64,000 bases of DNA from Citrobacter sp. Cu233 (GTDB lineage Bacteria; Pseudomonadota; Gammaproteobacteria; Enterobacterales; Enterobacteriaceae), in the NCBI RefSeq assembly GCF_030332225.1, contig NZ_JAOWIF010000021.1, positions 85,661 to 149,660 on the forward strand, in the 5' to 3' direction. The notes beneath the pieces are model-generated. The model was not told the DNA's origin. It saw only the letters and a list, made by a program, of their open reading frames with translations, and did no database searches. Below, piece by piece: positions 1 through 9,148 of the stretch (the first letter of the stretch is position 1; every line of letters starts with the position of its first letter). The translations under genes were made by a program, and so were the position numbers.

Positions 1-605
1 CCATGATTTACGGTCTGTTTGGCTGGGGGCGACTTTCGGTTGGCGCGCCGTACTTTAACCGTGCCACGTTGCCGTTTGGGTTATTGATGCTGGCGGTCAT
101 CGTTATCGCAACCATCAGAAGTTGGAAAGGATCGCTACGAAGCCAGCTTCCTGCCCTGTTAGCGCATAGTGGGGTACTGGTTTTCGCGGCGGGGATCGTG
201 TTTTCCAGCGGCAGCCGCCAGGAGATTAGCCTGAATCTGAGCCCGGGCCAGCAGGTTGAGCTGGCTGGTTATCTCTTCCGTTTTGAGCGCCTCGATCTGG
301 AAGCAAAAGGAAATTACACCAGTGAAAAAGCACTAATTACGCTGTGGCAGAATGAAAAACGTATCGGCAGTCTGCAACCGGAGAGACGCTTCTATGCCGC
401 GCGTCGCCAGCAAATGATGGAGCCGGGTATCCGCTGGAACCTGCTGCATGACTGGTATGCGGTAATGGGCGAAAAAACCGGACAGGACCGCTACGCGATG
501 CGCCTGTACGTGCAAAGCGGTGTGCGCTGGATTTGGGGAGGAGGACTGCTGATGGTGCTCGGCGTACTGCTCAGCGGTTGGCGGGGGAGGACGCGCGATG
601 CGTAG
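1..605 (+). CDS. nrfE: Cytochrome c-type biogenesis heme lyase NrfE, 3' end (partial)
   Basis: This is the C-terminal 200 or so residues of NrfE; the reading frame runs in from the left window edge, so the first Met seen (base 3) is internal. NrfE is the CcmF-like membrane subunit of the NrfEFG heme lyase, which attaches heme to the unusual CWSCK site of nitrite reductase NrfA in the periplasm. The fragment shows a membrane segment near residues 25-42, another at about 53-70, a periplasmic stretch, and a final membrane helix (about residues 175-192) before a basic tail. The stop overlaps the nrfF start by 8 bases, which indicates translational coupling. Identity rests on sequence resemblance and the nrfF-nrfG-gltP neighbours. 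Confidence 0.93.
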   Translation, partial: MIYGLFGWGRLSVGAPYFNRATLPFGLLMLAVIVIATIRSWKGSLRSQLPALLAHSGVLVFAAGIVFSSGSRQEISLNLSPGQQVELAGYLFRFERLDLEAKGNYTSEKALITLWQNEKRIGSLQPERRFYAARRQQMMEPGIRWNLLHDWYAVMGEKTGQDRYAMRLYVQSGVRWIWGGGLLMVLGVLLSGWRGRTRDA

Positions 606-1005
606 TATCTGCGGTTTTATCATCCTGTTTTTCATCACTTTCTCGACGCATGCCCAGGTTGTGGACACCTGGCACTTTGATAACCCGCAACAGCAGGAAA
701 AAGCCCTGTCTATTGCCAGCCAACTGCGGTGTCCGCAGTGCCAAAACCAAAACTTACTGGAATCCAATGCGCCGGTGGCGGTCAGTATGCGTCATCAGGT
801 TTACAGCATGGTTGAAGAGGGTAAAAACGAAGCAGAGATCACTGCCTGGATGACCGCGCGTTACGGTGATTTCGTTCGTTATAATCCCCCTCTGAATGAG
901 CAAACGCTGTTTCTGTGGGCGCTACCGTGCGTGTTATTGCTGCTGGTGGGCGTGGCGATTTGGCGGGTGAGATCGCACCAGCGTACCGAGGAGGACGAGC
1001 GATGA
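598..1005 (+). CDS. nrfF: Heme lyase subunit NrfF (CcmH-like)
   Basis: A 135-residue CcmH/NrfF family protein with an N-terminal signal or anchor (residues 1-19), the family redox motif [10 protein letters not shown] near residues 42-51, and a C-terminal membrane helix (about 101-121). The two cysteines of the CPxC motif handle apocytochrome thiols before heme ligation. NrfF works with NrfE and NrfG in the periplasm on the CWSCK heme site of NrfA. The gene overlaps nrfE upstream and nrfG downstream (ATGA-type overlap at 1002-1005), so the three are one translational unit. Length is normal for the family. Confidence 0.95.
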   Translation: MRSICGFIILFFITFSTHAQVVDTWHFDNPQQQEKALSIASQLRCPQCQNQNLLESNAPVAVSMRHQVYSMVEEGKNEAEITAWMTARYGDFVRYNPPLNEQTLFLWALPCVLLLLVGVAIWRVRSHQRTEEDER

Positions 1006-1622
1006 GTCAGTCTGAACGCGCCGTGGCACCGTTCCGCCCGATGCCAGTGAAACGGCTGGCCGCAGCGGCTGTACTGATGGTTACTGCCTGCATTGGGGCT
1101 TATCTGATGACGCCAAAATGGCAGGCTGTCCGCCAGGAGCAAACACGACTGGCCGATCCATTACACGCGTTCTCTGATGAAAATGTTCAGGAAAAACAGC
1201 TGCTTTCCTTGCAGGCACAGATCCGTGCTACTCCACAGGACGGTGTGTTATGGGCGCAACTGGGGGAATATTATCTTTGGCAAAATGCGTATCACAATGC
1301 ACTGCTGGCCTATGAGCAGGCGCTGCGTTTTCGGGGGGAAAACGCCGAAATCTACTCGGCGTTGGCGACGGTATTGTATTACCAGGCCGGGCAGCATATG
1401 ACGCCGCAAACGCGCGAAATGATCGATAAATCCCTGGCGCTGGACGGCAATGAAGTCACCGCGCTAATGCTGCTGGCTTCCGATGCGTTTATGCAGGCTG
1501 ATTACGTACAGGCGATTTCAATGTGGCAAAAAGTAATGGATTTAAACTCGCCAAGGGTGAATCGTGCGCAGTTGATCGACTCCATTAATATGGCGAAGTT
1601 GTTGCAGAATCGGCAAAAATAA
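1002..1622 (+). CDS. nrfG: Heme lyase subunit NrfG (TPR protein)
   Basis: A 206-residue protein with one N-terminal membrane anchor (about residues 20-42) and a periplasmic region of tetratricopeptide repeats (about 85-190, with the typical [22 protein letters not shown] pattern split over two helices). In the Nrf system the TPR domain recognises the C-terminus of apo-NrfA and brings it to NrfE/NrfF. The ATG at 1002 was preferred over upstream in-frame codons because it overlaps the nrfF stop and follows the GAGGACGAG Shine-Dalgarno-like stretch. It is the last gene of the nrf operon; a hairpin follows at 1652-1672. Confidence 0.94.
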   Translation: MSQSERAVAPFRPMPVKRLAAAAVLMVTACIGAYLMTPKWQAVRQEQTRLADPLHAFSDENVQEKQLLSLQAQIRATPQDGVLWAQLGEYYLWQNAYHNALLAYEQALRFRGENAEIYSALATVLYYQAGQHMTPQTREMIDKSLALDGNEVTALMLLASDAFMQADYVQAISMWQKVMDLNSPRVNRAQLIDSINMAKLLQNRQK

Positions 1623-1967
1623 ATTTGTTTTTTTTGTGATTTGCATCATTTTGCCTGTTTAAAAAACAGGCAGTTGAACAAGTGGACAAAAAAAACTCAT
1701 GGCAGAACTTCTTCATTTTTTATCAAATAAAAATTCTTTTATAACAAAAAGTTATTCATGATTACCGACATAAACTCGCGTTTTTATGCATAATTTCAGC
1801 TAAACCCCCTGTTCTGAAAGGCTTGCGCGAGATAGCGTGCAAATGATAATGATAATAAGCGTTAAAAAACTCTATAAACGAACGCAACACAAATCATACC
1901 CTTTCAGTATGTACTGTTCTTGCATTTTTATATGCGGAATAGCGCTCCATCGAGGAAGTCCGTTGTT
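1623..1967. other. nrfG-gltP intergenic region, AT-rich regulatory DNA
   Basis: No gene is seen in these 345 bases. The stretch holds the hairpin after nrfG, a long AT-rich tract (about 1675-1800) that should contain the gltP promoter, and two tandem GATAAT hexamers at 1845-1856 that resemble part of a Fur box. Confidence 0.5.
1652..1672 (+). terminator. Stem-loop after nrfG (possible terminator)
   Basis: A perfect 9-bp stem TGCCTGTTT/AAACAGGCA with a 3-base loop lies 30 bases after the nrfG stop. No clear T-run follows it on the plus strand, so it may be an mRNA-stabilising hairpin or a weak terminator at the nrf operon end. Confidence 0.5.
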
Positions 1968-3278
1968 ATGAAAAATTTGAAAGTCAGCCTGGCATGGCAG
2001 ATCTTAATCGCCATGGTGCTGGGCATTTTGCTAGGGAGTTACCTGCACTATCATAGTGACAGCCGCGAATGGCTGGTATTAAACCTGTTGCAACCGGCGG
2101 GTGATATTTTTATCCACCTGATTAAAATGATCGTCGTGCCCATTGTGATTTCCACGCTGATTGTGGGTATCGCCGGGGTGGGGGATGCAAAACAGCTGGG
2201 CCGTATTGGCGCTAAAACCATTATCTATTTCGAAGTGATCACTACCGTGGCGATTATCCTCGGTATTACGCTGGCGAACGTATTCCAGCCAGGTACCGGC
2301 GTTGATATGTCGCAGCTGGCGACCGTGGATATTTCGAAATATCAAAGCACAACGGCAGAAGTGCAGAGTCATGCACATGGCCTGATGGGCACAATTTTGT
2401 CACTGGTGCCGACCAACATCGTTGCGTCAATGGCGAAAGGCGACATGCTGCCAATTATCTTCTTCTCGGTGCTGTTCGGTTTAGGTCTGTCTTCTCTGCC
2501 TGCCACGCACCGTGAGCCGCTGGTTACCGTGTTCCGCTCTATCTCCGAAACCATGTTTAAAGTGACCCACATGGTCATGCGTTATGCGCCGGTCGGTGTC
2601 TTTGCGCTGATCGCCGTCACGGTCGCAAACTTTGGCTTTGCCTCCTTGTGGCCGCTGGCGAAGCTGGTGCTGTTGGTGCATTTTGCCATCCTGTTCTTTG
2701 CACTGGTGGTGCTGGGTATCGTGGCGCGTGTCTGTGGTCTGAGTATCTGGATCCTGATTCGTATCCTGAAAGACGAGCTGATTCTGGCGTACTCTACCGC
2801 CAGCTCTGAGAGCGTGCTGCCGCGAATTATTGAGAAGATGGAGGCCTATGGCGCACCGGCATCAATCACCAGTTTTGTGGTGCCGACCGGGTATTCATTC
2901 AACCTGGATGGTTCGACGCTGTACCAGAGTATCGCGGCTATCTTTATTGCCCAGCTGTACGGTATTGACCTGTCATTGTGGCAGGAAATCGTGCTGGTAC
3001 TGACGCTGATGGTAACCTCGAAAGGGATTGCAGGCGTGCCGGGCGTATCGTTTGTGGTGCTGTTGGCGACGCTGGGCAGTGTGGGGATCCCGTTGGAAGG
3101 TCTGGCATTTATCGCCGGTGTTGACCGTATCCTCGATATGGCACGTACCGCGCTGAACGTGGTGGGTAACGCGCTGGCGGTGCTGGTGATTGCCAAGTGG
3201 GAACACAAGTTTGACCGTAAGAAAGCGCTGGCTTATGAGCGCGACGTGCTGGGCAAATTTGAAAAGACCGCTCAGTAA
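1968..3278 (+). CDS. gltP: Proton/glutamate-aspartate symporter GltP
   Basis: A 436-residue dicarboxylate/amino acid:cation symporter (DAACS family), the same length as E. coli GltP. It imports glutamate and aspartate with protons across the inner membrane. The family signatures are present: the serine-rich reentrant loop YSTASSESVLPRI (about residues 266-278), the NLDGSTLYQS motif of TM7 (about 308-317), and the second reentrant loop GIAGVPGVSFVVL. The ATG at 1968 was chosen over the in-frame codon at 1920 because it matches the known N-terminus MKNLKVSLAWQ and the upstream codons look like leader DNA. It is a single-gene unit closed by a REP hairpin shared with the convergent yjcO. Confidence 0.96.
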   Translation: MKNLKVSLAWQILIAMVLGILLGSYLHYHSDSREWLVLNLLQPAGDIFIHLIKMIVVPIVISTLIVGIAGVGDAKQLGRIGAKTIIYFEVITTVAIILGITLANVFQPGTGVDMSQLATVDISKYQSTTAEVQSHAHGLMGTILSLVPTNIVASMAKGDMLPIIFFSVLFGLGLSSLPATHREPLVTVFRSISETMFKVTHMVMRYAPVGVFALIAVTVANFGFASLWPLAKLVLLVHFAILFFALVVLGIVARVCGLSIWILIRILKDELILAYSTASSESVLPRIIEKMEAYGAPASITSFVVPTGYSFNLDGSTLYQSIAAIFIAQLYGIDLSLWQEIVLVLTLMVTSKGIAGVPGVSFVVLLATLGSVGIPLEGLAFIAGVDRILDMARTALNVVGNALAVLVIAKWEHKFDRKKALAYERDVLGKFEKTAQ

Positions 3279-3286
3279 CGATTAAC

Positions 3287-3322
3287 AGATTGCCGGGTAA
3301 GCATAGCGCCATCCGGCAATCT
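3287..3322. repeat. REP-like palindrome between convergent gltP and yjcO
   Basis: A 10-bp perfect stem AGATTGCCGG/CCGGCAATCT with an internal TAAGCATAGCGCCAT loop, the usual enterobacterial REP layout. It lies 9 bases after the gltP stop and just before the yjcO stop, so it may help end both transcripts or protect their 3' ends. Confidence 0.7.
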
Positions 3323-3329
3323 GCCAGTA

Positions 3330-4013
3330 CTAGCCATTCGTTAACTTATCAAACTCCTCGCAACCGGTATCAAACCCTTCCGTACAGCTCAGATTTAACC
3401 AGTGCAACGCCTTTTGCTTATTCTTCTCAATAAAACCCTGCTCACCGTTTAAGAACATCATCCCGGCCCAGTATTCGGAATACCCGGTGCGAGAAATGGC
3501 GGAGCTGCGTTTGAAATACCACGTCGCTTTGTCATCGTCAGCGGGAATGCCTACGCCATTGGCGTAAATCAGCCCGAGCAACATTTGCGCATCGACAGCG
3601 GAGTCGTTCTCCAGGTTTTCCGAGGCGTTTTGCAGCAATGTAATCGCTTTGGGGTAATCTGTGCGCCCGGCCTGCGTGTTCACCAGAATTCTTGCCAGCG
3701 TAATTTCCCCCGCCTTACTGCCCGCCTGGGTCGCTTTTTCGGCCAGCGTTTTGGCTTGTGGATAATCCAGACTGACCGGGTTGGTTATCTTAATTTGTGC
3801 CAGTAAGGCCCAGGCATCCGCATCACCGCTGTCGGCTGCTTTTTGCGCCCAGTATTCGGCTTTGCTCAAATCGCCTGAACTAAACCAGGTATCAGCGAGA
3901 AAGTATTGTGCGCGTCGGTCTCCAGATTCGGCTGCCTTCAGAAACTGACTGCCAGGCTCTTCGGCATGAACAAAGCCTGTTATTAGCAACATCAAGGCGA
4001 AAAGTCGTTTCAT
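3330..4013 (-). CDS. yjcO: Sel1-repeat periplasmic protein YjcO
   Basis: A 227-residue protein with a cleavable signal peptide (about residues 1-17, ending FVHA) followed by several Sel1-like repeats (for example around residues 24-90 and 150-215, with the A..GD..AQY.LA pattern). Sel1 repeats form solenoids used for protein contacts. The function of YjcO is unknown; its place between gltP and fdhF matches E. coli. The gene is convergent with gltP and lies downstream of the fdhF terminator, so it is probably transcribed on its own. Confidence 0.9.
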   Translation of the reverse strand: MKRLFALMLLITGFVHAEEPGSQFLKAAESGDRRAQYFLADTWFSSGDLSKAEYWAQKAADSGDADAWALLAQIKITNPVSLDYPQAKTLAEKATQAGSKAGEITLARILVNTQAGRTDYPKAITLLQNASENLENDSAVDAQMLLGLIYANGVGIPADDDKATWYFKRSSAISRTGYSEYWAGMMFLNGEQGFIEKNKQKALHWLNLSCTEGFDTGCEEFDKLTNG

Positions 4014-4066
4014 CTTATATTTAGATTTAGAGTAGGGAATGGACAGTATAGAGAGATTATTGGCAT

Positions 4067-4094
4067 AAAAAAACGGCCTCCGAATGGAGGCCGT
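4067..4094 (-). terminator. Intrinsic terminator of fdhF
   Basis: Read on the minus strand, a 9-bp stem ACGGCCTCC/GGAGGCCGT with a 4-base loop is followed directly by seven T residues. It begins 10 bases after the fdhF stop. This is a strong rho-independent terminator. Confidence 0.92.
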
Positions 4095-4104
4095 AGAGAC
4101 AAGC

Positions 4105-6252
4105 TTAACCCATTGCGCTTTCGCGCAGGCTGGCTTTCAGCTTGGTGTACTCATCAATCACATACTGTTCGGCAGCACGCTGATCGGCAATGCGTTCAAC
4201 ATTAACGGCACAGTATTTGTACTCCGGCGTTTTGGTAATCGGGCTTAAGTTCTCGGTTACCAGTTCATTACATGCACCAATCCACCATTGATAGGTCATG
4301 TAAATCGCGCCTTTGTTCGGGCGATCGCTCACTGCCGCACGGGTGATAACTCTACCTTTGCGAGAGTTAACCCACACCAGATCTTCATCCTGAATACCCA
4401 GGCGTTCAGCGTCAGCTGTGTTGATCTGGGCATAGCCCGGCTCATCTGCCAACGCTGCCAGTGCCGCACAGTTACCGGTCATAGAACGGCAAGAGTAGTG
4501 GCCGACTTCACGCACCGTTGACAGTACCATTGGGTACTCTGGGGTGAGTTTGTCGATTGGCGCTACCCAGTCACAAGTGAAGAACTGCGCCAGGCCGTTC
4601 GGGGTGTCGAACTTCTCTTTGAAGAGGTAAGACGTACCTTGGTCGGCATCTGAGGTGTCGCGGCAAGGCCACTGGATATAACCCAGTTCGCCCATCTTCT
4701 CGTAAGTGGCACCGTAGAAATCCGGGCACAGATGACGCAACTCGTCCCAGATTTCCTGGGTGTTGTTGTAGTGCATCGGGTAACCCATACGGGTGGCAAT
4801 TTCACTGATAATCTGCCAGTCCGTTTTCAGATCCCACTTCGGTTCAACAGCTTTAAAGAAGCGCTGGAAGCCACGGTCAGCCGCGGAGAATACGCCTTCA
4901 TGTTCGCCCCATGACGTAGACGGTAAAATAACGTCTGCGGCAGCGGCGGTTTTGGTCATGAAGATATCCTGCACGATGACCAGTTCCAGATCTTCAAAGC
5001 CTTTGCGCACTGCGGAGAGTTCAGCATCGGTCTGTAATGGATCTTCACCCATAATGTAGGCCGCACGCACTTCGCCATGGGCCGCACGGTGCGGCAGCTC
5101 GCTGATGCGATAGCCGGTATGTGCAGGCAGGCTTTCCACGCCCCAGGCTTTGGCGAATTTCTCGCGGTTAGCCGGATCTTTCACGTACTGATAGCCCGGA
5201 TAGGTATCCGGCAGCGCCCCCATGTCACATGCGCCCTGAACGTTGTTCTGGCCACGAACCGGGTTAACACCGACGCTTGGCTTACCGAGGTTACCGGTCA
5301 GCATTGCGAGGCTGGTCAGTGAGCGCACGGTTTCCACGCCCTGATAGAACTGGGTAACACCCATGCCCCACAGGATGGCTGCGCTTTTCGCCGAAGCATA
5401 CATACGTGCAGCCTGACGGATATCCTGAGCGCTAACGCCAGTAATATCTTCGACGGACTCCGGCGTGTAGCCTTCGACAATCTTGCTGTACTCTTCGAAT
5501 CCTTCCGTACGCGAGGCGACGAATGCCTGGTCGTACAGTTTTTCTTCGATGATGACATGACCCATAGCGTTAAGCAGCGCGATATTCGAGCCGTTTCTCA
5601 ACGCGATGTGCATGTCGGCAATACGCGCAGTTTCAATTTTGCGCGGATCGCAGACGATAATTTTCGCCCCGTTGCGTTTAGCGTTGATCACGTGATTCGC
5701 CACGATAGGGTGGGAATCCGCCGGGTTATACCCGAAGATGAACACTAAATCTGTGTTATCAATTTCATTGATGGCATTACTCATTGCGCCGTTACCGACC
5801 GATTGGTGCAGACCTGCAACCGAAGGGCCGTGTCAGACGCGAGCGCAGCAGTCAACGTTATTGGTACCAATAACGGCGCGCGCAAATTTTTGCATTACAT
5901 AGTTGGTTTCGTTACCCGTACCGCGAGATGAACCGGTCGTCTGAATGGCGTCCGGGCCATACTTCGCTTTGATGGCGCTCAGGCGATCGGCGACGTAATT
6001 AAGCGCTTCATCCCAGGAAACGGATTCCAGTTTGCCGCCACGCTGGCGACGGATCATTGGGGTTTTCAGACGAGGGGTCAGGATCTGGGTATCATTGATA
6101 AAATCCCAGCCATAGTAGCCCTTCAGACACAGGGTACCCTGGTTGGTTTTCCCCTGCGCCGCTTCAGCCCGGACGATTTTGCCGTTATCGACCACCAGGT
6201 TGATTTTGCAACCTGATGCGCAATATGGGCAAACCGTGACGACTTTTTTCAT
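4105..6252 (-). CDS. fdhF: Formate dehydrogenase H, selenocysteine-containing catalytic subunit
   Basis: The frame is one 715-residue selenoprotein: 139 residues, then an in-frame UGA at 5833-5835 (codon 140), then 575 more residues. The context CCARV-U-HGPSVAGL is that of the E. coli FdhF active site, where Sec140 binds molybdenum. The N-terminus has the 4Fe-4S cysteine motif CPYCASGC (residues 8-15), followed by molybdopterin oxidoreductase and molybdopterin dinucleotide-binding domains. The enzyme oxidises formate to CO2 and passes electrons to hydrogenase 3 in the formate hydrogenlyase complex on the cytoplasmic side of the membrane. Gene callers without Sec decoding will split it into two ORFs. 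A sigma-54 promoter lies upstream. Confidence 0.97.
5805..5835 (-). promoter_or_regulatory. Bacterial SECIS hairpin and UGA(Sec) codon of fdhF
   Basis: Immediately 3' of the UGA on the coding strand, GGTTGCAGGTCTGCACC forms a short stem with a GGTCT apical loop, the same bases bound by SelB in E. coli fdhF mRNA. The hairpin stem begins 11 bases after the UGA, the spacing known for the bSECIS element. This supports decoding of the codon as selenocysteine rather than a nonsense mutation. Confidence 0.92.
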
Positions 6253-6304
6253 CGGTCTCGCTCCAGTTAATCAAATCGCGCATACGCGCTTGTCGCTTTC
6301 GTTA

Positions 6305-6320
6305 TGCATCTTTTATGCCA
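6305..6320 (-). promoter_or_regulatory. Sigma-54 (RpoN) promoter of fdhF
   Basis: On the minus strand, TGGCATAAAAGATGCA has GG at -24 and GC at -12 with the exact 10-base spacing of RpoN promoters (consensus TGGCAC-N5-TTGCA). It lies about 53 bases upstream of the fdhF start. FhlA-dependent sigma-54 control of fdhF is established in E. coli. The upstream stretch at about 6385-6420, with repeated GTCGTCA/TGACG elements, is a candidate FhlA activator site. Confidence 0.85.
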
Positions 6321-6540
6321 TGTTTTTATCAGGGGCATTCGCCGATAATACGGGCGAATTTTGCGCAAAACCCTGACGAAAAACAGCCTGTCGTCATATT
6401 TGACGTGACGAATCTTCAATACGTGACGCCCCGGCAGTGTGACCGCGGTTATGTTTCCCACATGTCCTTGTGCCTTATCACTGTCACTCTGTGCAGAATC
6501 AATCACACTCATTTAAGTTGGCCAGAAATGGGGAGGAACG

Positions 6541-7272
6541 ATGAAGCCAGCCATACTGGTTGTGGATGATGACGAGGCAATCTGCACACTGCTCCAGGAT
6601 GTGCTGAGTGAACACGTCTTTGCGGTGACCGCCTGTCATACCGGACAGGACGCGCTGCGTTGCATTGATACTCAGCCGGATATCGCGCTGGTATTGCTGG
6701 ACATGATGTTGCCCGATATTAATGGCCTGATGGTGCTTCAGCAGGTGCAAAAAATAAGGCCAGGATTACCGGTGGTGATGCTGACAGGGTTAGGTAGCGA
6801 ATCGGATGTGGTCGTGGGGCTGGAAATGGGGGCTGATGATTATATCGGCAAACCGTTCAATGCGCGGGTACTGGTGGCGCGGGTAAAAGCCGTGCTCAGG
6901 CGTGTCGGTGTTTTAACACCCGAAAGCAGTGGTCCACACACCACGGGGTTATCCTTTAATGGCTGGCATCTGGACACCGCAGGTTGTCAGTTACGTAATC
7001 CTCAGCAGTTGAAGGTGGACCTGACGCAGGGCGAATACAGTCTGCTGCTGGCGCTGGCACAGAACGCCCGTCGGGTGCTGAGTCGCGAACAACTGTTAGA
7101 ATTCACGCGCAGTGACAGCGTTGAGGTGTTTGACCGCACTATTGATGTGTTAATCATGCGACTACGGCGAAAGATAGAGACTAACCCGCATCAGCCGATG
7201 TTGATTAAAACCCTGCGCGGGCTGGGTTATGTTTTTGCCGCCGACGTGCAGCATCACGATAAGGCGGCGTAA
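6541..7272 (+). CDS. OmpR-family response regulator of the lyxose-type sugar cluster
   Basis: A 243-residue regulator with an N-terminal receiver domain (residues 4-118; acidic pair near residues 10-12, phospho-acceptor Asp in LVLLDMMLPD near residue 54, Lys in IGKPF near 105) and a C-terminal winged-helix DNA-binding domain (about 140-235, ending in the TLRGLGYVF signature). A strong GGGAGGAA ribosome site precedes ATG 6541. The gene faces the end of the sugar operon. The only histidine kinase of the cluster lies 6 kb away at 13501, so the two probably form a split two-component system that controls the ABC importer operon. That pairing is inferred from gene neighbourhood. Confidence 0.85.
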   Translation: MKPAILVVDDDEAICTLLQDVLSEHVFAVTACHTGQDALRCIDTQPDIALVLLDMMLPDINGLMVLQQVQKIRPGLPVVMLTGLGSESDVVVGLEMGADDYIGKPFNARVLVARVKAVLRRVGVLTPESSGPHTTGLSFNGWHLDTAGCQLRNPQQLKVDLTQGEYSLLLALAQNARRVLSREQLLEFTRSDSVEVFDRTIDVLIMRLRRKIETNPHQPMLIKTLRGLGYVFAADVQHHDKAA

Positions 7273-8274
7273 TCAGGCATCAGTCATTGCGGTTTTTAAC
7301 TCTGCCAGCGTTTTGGCGCCGTCTATTGCGTTGGCGCACAGCAAACTGGCCCGTGCGCAGGCGTGTGCCAGTCTGACGCTATCCGTCAGTGACCAGCGTT
7401 CGTGGCAGCCATACAGAAAACCGGCGCAAAACGCATCCCCCGCGCCGACGCTGCCGACGATCTCTTCCTGGGCCAGTAATTGTGAGGGTATCCAGGTGCC
7501 AGCCTGATCAGGAGCTTCACCCCATGCGCCTTCCGGACAGTGGATCACCACCCGCTGGCGCACGCCTGCGTCCAGGAGTTCGCGGGCGGCTGTCGCGATG
7601 TGCGGAATATGCAACTCGCCGTTGGGCTGGCGGATCTCCAGTCCGCTGAATTCCCCGGCCTCCAGTTCATTGATCACCAGATAGTCGAGATGGCGCAGCG
7701 CTGGCATCACCAGTGGCTGGTAGCGTGGATCGCCTTTGCGTGAGACCAGATCCAGCGATGTTTCAAAGCCGTTGTCGCGCATTTGCGCCAGCAGCCGTGC
7801 GCTACGAGTGCCAAATTCCACATCCGGCATATCCAGACTATCGAGCAGCAGCAGATAGCCGAGATGGAAGATTTTCATCGAGGTATCCAGCAGCTCAAAC
7901 GCAGGCAGATCGAGTAGCCGATTGGCGCCCGGTGAGTGAAAAAAGGTGCGCTGGCCGCTGGGATCGGTCATCACCTGCGACATCGACGTGGGGGCTGATG
8001 TCGTGCGCTGAACATGCTGGCGATTAACGTGATACTGTTCCAGCATCGCCATGATGTAGTCGCCATCGCTGTCCTTGCCAATTAAGCCCACTGCCTGCAA
8101 CGGTAGCCCGGTGTGCATTTTTGCCAGCGTGAGCAACACGTTCAGCGGAGCCCCCCCTGTTGCACGTTCGCTACGGGTGATCTCCGCCAGCCAGCCGCGT
8201 TCTGGCCACTGCACAATCTGATGTACATGATCGACCAGCATATTTCCTGCGGCGATAATGCCTTTACGTTCCAT
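7273..8274 (-). CDS. PfkB-family sugar kinase
   Basis: A 333-residue ribokinase/PfkB carbohydrate kinase. It has the N-terminal sugar-binding GG motif (ATGGAPLNVLLTLAKM near residue 40) and the C-terminal anion-hole/catalytic signature GSVGAGDAFCAGFLYG (about residues 268-283), whose Asp is the catalytic base. It should phosphorylate a ketose made by the neighbouring isomerase, giving a substrate for the aldolase; whether this is D-xylulose, D-fructose or another ketose cannot be told from sequence. Its ATG overlaps the aldolase stop (ATGA at 8272-8276). It is the last gene of the operon and converges with the response regulator gene. Confidence 0.85.
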   Translation of the reverse strand: MERKGIIAAGNMLVDHVHQIVQWPERGWLAEITRSERATGGAPLNVLLTLAKMHTGLPLQAVGLIGKDSDGDYIMAMLEQYHVNRQHVQRTTSAPTSMSQVMTDPSGQRTFFHSPGANRLLDLPAFELLDTSMKIFHLGYLLLLDSLDMPDVEFGTRSARLLAQMRDNGFETSLDLVSRKGDPRYQPLVMPALRHLDYLVINELEAGEFSGLEIRQPNGELHIPHIATAARELLDAGVRQRVVIHCPEGAWGEAPDQAGTWIPSQLLAQEEIVGSVGAGDAFCAGFLYGCHERWSLTDSVRLAHACARASLLCANAIDGAKTLAELKTAMTDA

Positions 8275-9134
8275 CAGATCTGCCCCGCGCTACCAAAAAT
8301 ACGCATCTGTTCAGAAACGGTATCGGTAATGGCTTCCTCAATACTCAGCAGCAGTTCGGCGAATTCGTCGTACAGCGGCTGGCGATTAGCCATACGCGAC
8401 TCTACCGCAGCCAGTGCCGCCTGCGACATACCGGTGTAGAAGTTGATTTTGTGAATGCCAAGCTCGATTGCCCGGCGGAAATCGTCGTCGCTAATGCCGG
8501 AGCCGCCGTGGAGTACCAGCGGAATTGCCGCCTGCTGGCGAATCGCGTCCAGACGGGGAAAATCGAGTTGTGGCACGCCTTTGTACTTGCCGTGTGCATT
8601 GCCAATAGCAACGGCCAGCGCATCAATACCGGTTCTGTCGACGAAGTCCCGTGCCAGCATGGGGTCGGTAAACAATGATTCATCAGCATGACCGTACAAC
8701 GCGCCGCCTTCATCGCCACCCACCGCGCCGAGCTCAGCTTCCACCGATACACCCACCGCATGACACATCTTCACGACTTCGCGGGTTTGACGGATATTTT
8801 CTTCGTATTCCAGCGTGGAACCATCAAACATGACCGAACTGAAGCCTAAGCGTAGCGCCCGAACCACTGACTCAAAGTGCAGACCGTGATCAAGGTTTAG
8901 CACCACCGGAATGTCATGCCTGGCGGCTTCGAACTTGACCGCTTCGACAAGGGAATCCAGCGAGATATATTTAAAATGCACTTCGGCAATGTTGATAATG
9001 AAAGGCGAACGTTCCTGTTTTGCGGCGGCAAACAGCGCGCGCAGGAAGTGTGAGTCCAGTACGTTAAATGCCCCTAAGGCATAGCGGTGCTCGCGGGCAT
9101 GGGCAAGCCCATCGGCGAGGGAAATTAACGGCAT
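8274..9134 (-). CDS. Class II (zinc) ketose-bisphosphate/phosphate aldolase
   Basis: A 286-residue fructose-bisphosphate aldolase class II family protein of GatY/KbaY size. Metal and catalytic residues are present: the Asp-His pair in VLNLDHGLH (residues 82-83), Glu in VEAELGAVGG, His in GNAHGKYKG (about 180) and His in LVLHGGSGI (about 208). It cleaves a phosphorylated ketose to DHAP plus an aldehyde. The conserved GGxE loop continues as DEGGALYG rather than the usual EDG form, so specificity is uncertain. It follows the isomerase gene by about 14 bases and overlaps the kinase start, so it is part of the same operon. Confidence 0.87.
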   Translation of the reverse strand: MPLISLADGLAHAREHRYALGAFNVLDSHFLRALFAAAKQERSPFIINIAEVHFKYISLDSLVEAVKFEAARHDIPVVLNLDHGLHFESVVRALRLGFSSVMFDGSTLEYEENIRQTREVVKMCHAVGVSVEAELGAVGGDEGGALYGHADESLFTDPMLARDFVDRTGIDALAVAIGNAHGKYKGVPQLDFPRLDAIRQQAAIPLVLHGGSGISDDDFRRAIELGIHKINFYTGMSQAALAAVESRMANRQPLYDEFAELLLSIEEAITDTVSEQMRIFGSAGQI

Positions 9135-9148
9135 AATACGCTCCTTGG

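Noticed and set aside
5833..5835. Nonsense mutation in fdhF
   Set aside because: The UGA is the selenocysteine codon: it sits at the known position 140 with the SECIS hairpin and intact downstream frame.
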